The position numbers and the translations under genes are program-made. A stretch of DNA of 64,000 nt from positions 10,722,001-10,786,000 of the forward strand of contig NW_025062478.1 of the NCBI RefSeq assembly GCF_000002995.4, in the 5' to 3' direction. Origin of the DNA: Brugia malayi. Taxonomy: Eukaryota > Nematoda > Chromadorea > Rhabditida > Onchocercidae. The notes under the pieces are model-generated. The model was not told where the DNA came from, searched no databases, and saw only the letters and a list, made by a program, of their open reading frames with translations. Positions 61,679-64,000 of the stretch are shown here, one piece after another; position 1 is the first letter of the stretch; every line of letters begins with the position of its first letter.

Positions 61679-62993
61679 AATTCAGTTTCTTTTTTTTTTT
61701 TGTATTTAAAAAACGTTTATTTGATTATCCTTATCAGTTTACACACTTTTTTCTTTTGATAATTGAAAGTTGTCTGCTATTTTCATGATTTAATGTAGTT
61801 ATTACTACAATATCAAATATTTCTCAAAATTCTCGGCAGTTAAGTAGTTGAAATTTTAATTCTCATATATTTTACAAATCAAAAAAAAACAATTTCGATT
61901 CACTATCTTAATTTCTAAAATAAATTTTATTACTATTTTAGTGCTAAACCTATAATATAATCTCGAATATATGAAATCTTATTAAGCACTCAATTGATTA
62001 CACAAAAATGAAATGAATTAAAATGTCAGTAGTACTTTACTAATCTGTAAACTTACTTTCTATTTCACAAAATTTTTATTTGTAGTAGATCGTAGTAGCA
62101 TATATCGGTTAGTTGCAGCTTTTTTTTTTATTTTATTATTTAAGATGAATTTGATTCTCAATGCTTTATCTTATCACTCATTTCTTATCATTACATTTAT
62201 TTCTATAACAAATTCATCTTAAATAAATAAAAAAAGAACAGAAATTAAAACAAAAAATATCACTGAACGATGGTTTTTGTTTGTGTTTTACAATAATTAC
62301 TAGTTGCTATTATTTTTATCAAACTGATGGTATATCTGAAATTTATTGTTCTTTTAAATTTATGTTTTCCTGATGCGATCAAATCACTTCTATTTTAGTA
62401 TGTATTGTCGAATAAATGAGAATTTTATTCAAAATTTTGACATCTTGCGGTGACAAATCTTGTGACAACTTTTGACGATCAATTTTATCTATTCATATTC
62501 GGATGAATAATAAATGAAGAATGCTATTAGAATGTGTTCAAAATGCACAGTCAAAGAGCAATGATTCAGCTAGAGAGTCCATTGCAAATCAAAATTTTAA
62601 ATTTGCATTCAAATCTTTACGTGGTCATCCCATTTACGCCTTATTCATTTGCACTTTACGTTCACTGTTACGTGAATCATTTGCTATTAGTGGGATTCCG
62701 TGTTTGCATTACGTTTCTCACTTGTTGACGTTACATTTCAGCGGCGGGTAGCATAAAACAAGTTTAAGGTTGAGAAGTGCGCGTTTGCTGACGTTTTCTT
62801 ATCGTTTTTGTTTTTGGTAGTGGATAGTGAATAAGTAATGAATTAAAGATTTTTCACGTGGTCGTGGAAGGCATATGATCTGGAAGTCACGTCATCCGTA
62901 CGCATCATTAATTTGTCTTTTCTCAGATGCATTGAAGTGTTGGAACAAATATAAGTGAAACGGGCAGTTTCTTTTTCCCGACTCTAGGGACAC
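61679..62993. other. Spacer between the coiled-coil gene and the ADCK1-like gene
   Basis: 1.3 kb, AT-rich until about 62520, then less AT-rich up to the ADCK1 start (likely promoter and 5' UTR). Overlapping frames at 62521-62751 have no recognisable domain. Confidence 0.5.
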
Positions 62994-64000
62994 ATGCCAA
63001 TTGTGGTAAAAAACAGTGACCGTCTGCGTAAATTGGCTATCGGTATAGGAATTGCATTATGTGGATCAGCAGTTGGCATTTTGTATGATCAAGAACGATT
63101 CTTCCAGCTTGGACCATTTCGTGTCGTTCGTGCAGGTGTCACGGTATGATAACTAATCAGTTACTGAAAAATAAAACATTTCTTTACGAAAAATGTTGAC
63201 TATTTATCTTTTGTTTTAAAATTAATTACTGCCGTTTAATAGGACTAGTGTGTTTTATGGTTAGAAGAGATGTTGTATTCGTTTCCAAAGAATAAATTAA
63301 GTCTGCAAGTTTGATAGATGCAAACGAGGATTATGATTACGGATTACATAGGTCATTCTTAAACGTTTTCAGGTACTCTGTATTGTAGCCGACTATAAAT
63401 GGACTCTGTGGACTTGTTCGGGTATGGACGCACTGTATCATCAGAAACTGAGTGCAGCACACATCAGAAGTGCTGGAAGACTACTTAAATTAGCTGAAAA
63501 CAATGGTGGTGTCTATATTAAAGTAAGAGTTAAATTTAGTAGATAGACTTTTCTTTAAGGTAGCGTTTTTTAAAGTCATAATTTTCTTTACTGATAACTG
63601 CATGAAGTATATCTGATGATCAGCGGAACCTAATATTGTAACTATGTTATTTATAATAAAGGAGTCTGTATATTTATTGGTGACCTTCAGGGTTTGAAAT
63701 ATTCCATAACTGTTCAGGTCGGACAACATTTGGCTGCCCTAGAGTATCTTCTTCCAACTGAATACACGGATACTTTATGTGTTTTGCATTCAAGAGCACC
63801 CGAGAGTAAAATAGGAGAAGTGCGACAAGTTCTGGAGGAAGACCTAAATGCCAAGGTAAGTAATGGGCTTAAGATATAAGTAGTACTGTTATGCTTCTGT
63901 AGCTTTTTTTGTGGTTTAGGAGGAATCGAAATCAAAATTGCGACACCGACAAAGATAATTTTTGCTCGTCATTACTTGTTATTTGTGTTTTTCCAATTAT
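62994..64000 (+). CDS. ADCK1: ADCK1-like atypical kinase (ABC1/UbiB family), 5' part
   Basis: Mitochondrial UbiB-family protein kinase-like protein. Three exons are seen: 62994-63143, 63373-63522 and 63718-63855, each a multiple of three; the gene continues past the window. Exon 1 encodes a basic N-terminus and a membrane or targeting segment (LAIGIGIALCGSAVGILYD). Exon 2 ends in YIK and exon 3 starts with VGQHLAALEYLLPTEYTDTL, together forming the KxGQ motif that defines UbiB kinases; human ADCK1 reads FIKVGQHLGALDYLLPEEYTSTL. HSRAPESKIGEVRQVLEEDL then follows the human sequence closely. The nearby possible exon at 63920 reads to a stop within 13 codons and is probably intronic. ADCK1 rather than the COQ8 (ADCK3/4) branch is favoured by the VGQHLAALEYLLP segment. 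Confidence 0.9.

Overview
The window is nuclear DNA of a nematode, most likely a filarial-type spirurid. It is very AT-rich and full of poly-A/poly-T runs. Genes are split by GT...AG introns with TTTNAG-type acceptors, and nearly every exon chain below closes in phase. There is a nematode-style globin, and the genes resolve to worm or metazoan families (PROPPIN/ATG-18, BORC KXD1, PP2A-B56, GET1, arylformamidase, ADCK1). Species cannot be fixed from sequence alone. All exon models come from reading splice sites and frames by eye; no RNA evidence or database search was available.

Layout. 1-1.0 kb: 3' end of a globin (+). 3.6-4.8 kb: GET1/WRB tail-anchored protein receptor (+). 6.9-10.6 kb: ATG-18/WIPI-type autophagy protein (-), with three minisatellites in its introns. 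13.9-14.4 kb: SREK1IP1-like zinc-knuckle splicing factor (+), facing the BORC subunit KXD1 at 14.8-15.6 kb (-). 16.4-17.6 kb: a 54-residue membrane protein followed 75 bp later by the complex I subunit NDUFB1 (+), which looks like a two-gene operon. 18.7-22.5 kb: a 10-exon F-box-like/leucine-rich protein (-). 24.2-27.4 kb: a single-pass membrane protein with a sushi/CCP module (+). 27.4-35.5 kb: an AT-rich gene desert. 35.5-43.4 kb: a neuropeptide-type rhodopsin-family GPCR (+) with a 4.9 kb first intron. 46.5-50.9 kb: PP2A B56 regulatory subunit, 14 exons (-). 51.9-52.6 kb: a 78-residue protein of unknown function (-). 53.5-56.0 kb: arylformamidase (-). 56.8-61.7 kb: a 731-residue coiled-coil protein of unknown function (+). 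63.0 kb to the window end: the start of ADCK1-like mitochondrial kinase (+).

Most genes are housekeeping: autophagy and lysosome positioning (ATG-18, KXD1), mitochondria (NDUFB1, ADCK1), ER insertion (GET1), signalling (B56, GPCR) and tryptophan catabolism (arylformamidase). No rRNA, tRNA, CRISPR array, transposase or viral gene was recognised.

The most unusual feature is the set of minisatellites. Several carry, once per repeat unit, a short motif identical to a known transcription-factor site or to a splice junction: CAAGGTCA every 40 bp, TTACGTAA every 30 bp, CTGATAA every 15-18 bp, CAG|GTGAGT every 29 bp and AG|GTAAGA every 40 bp.
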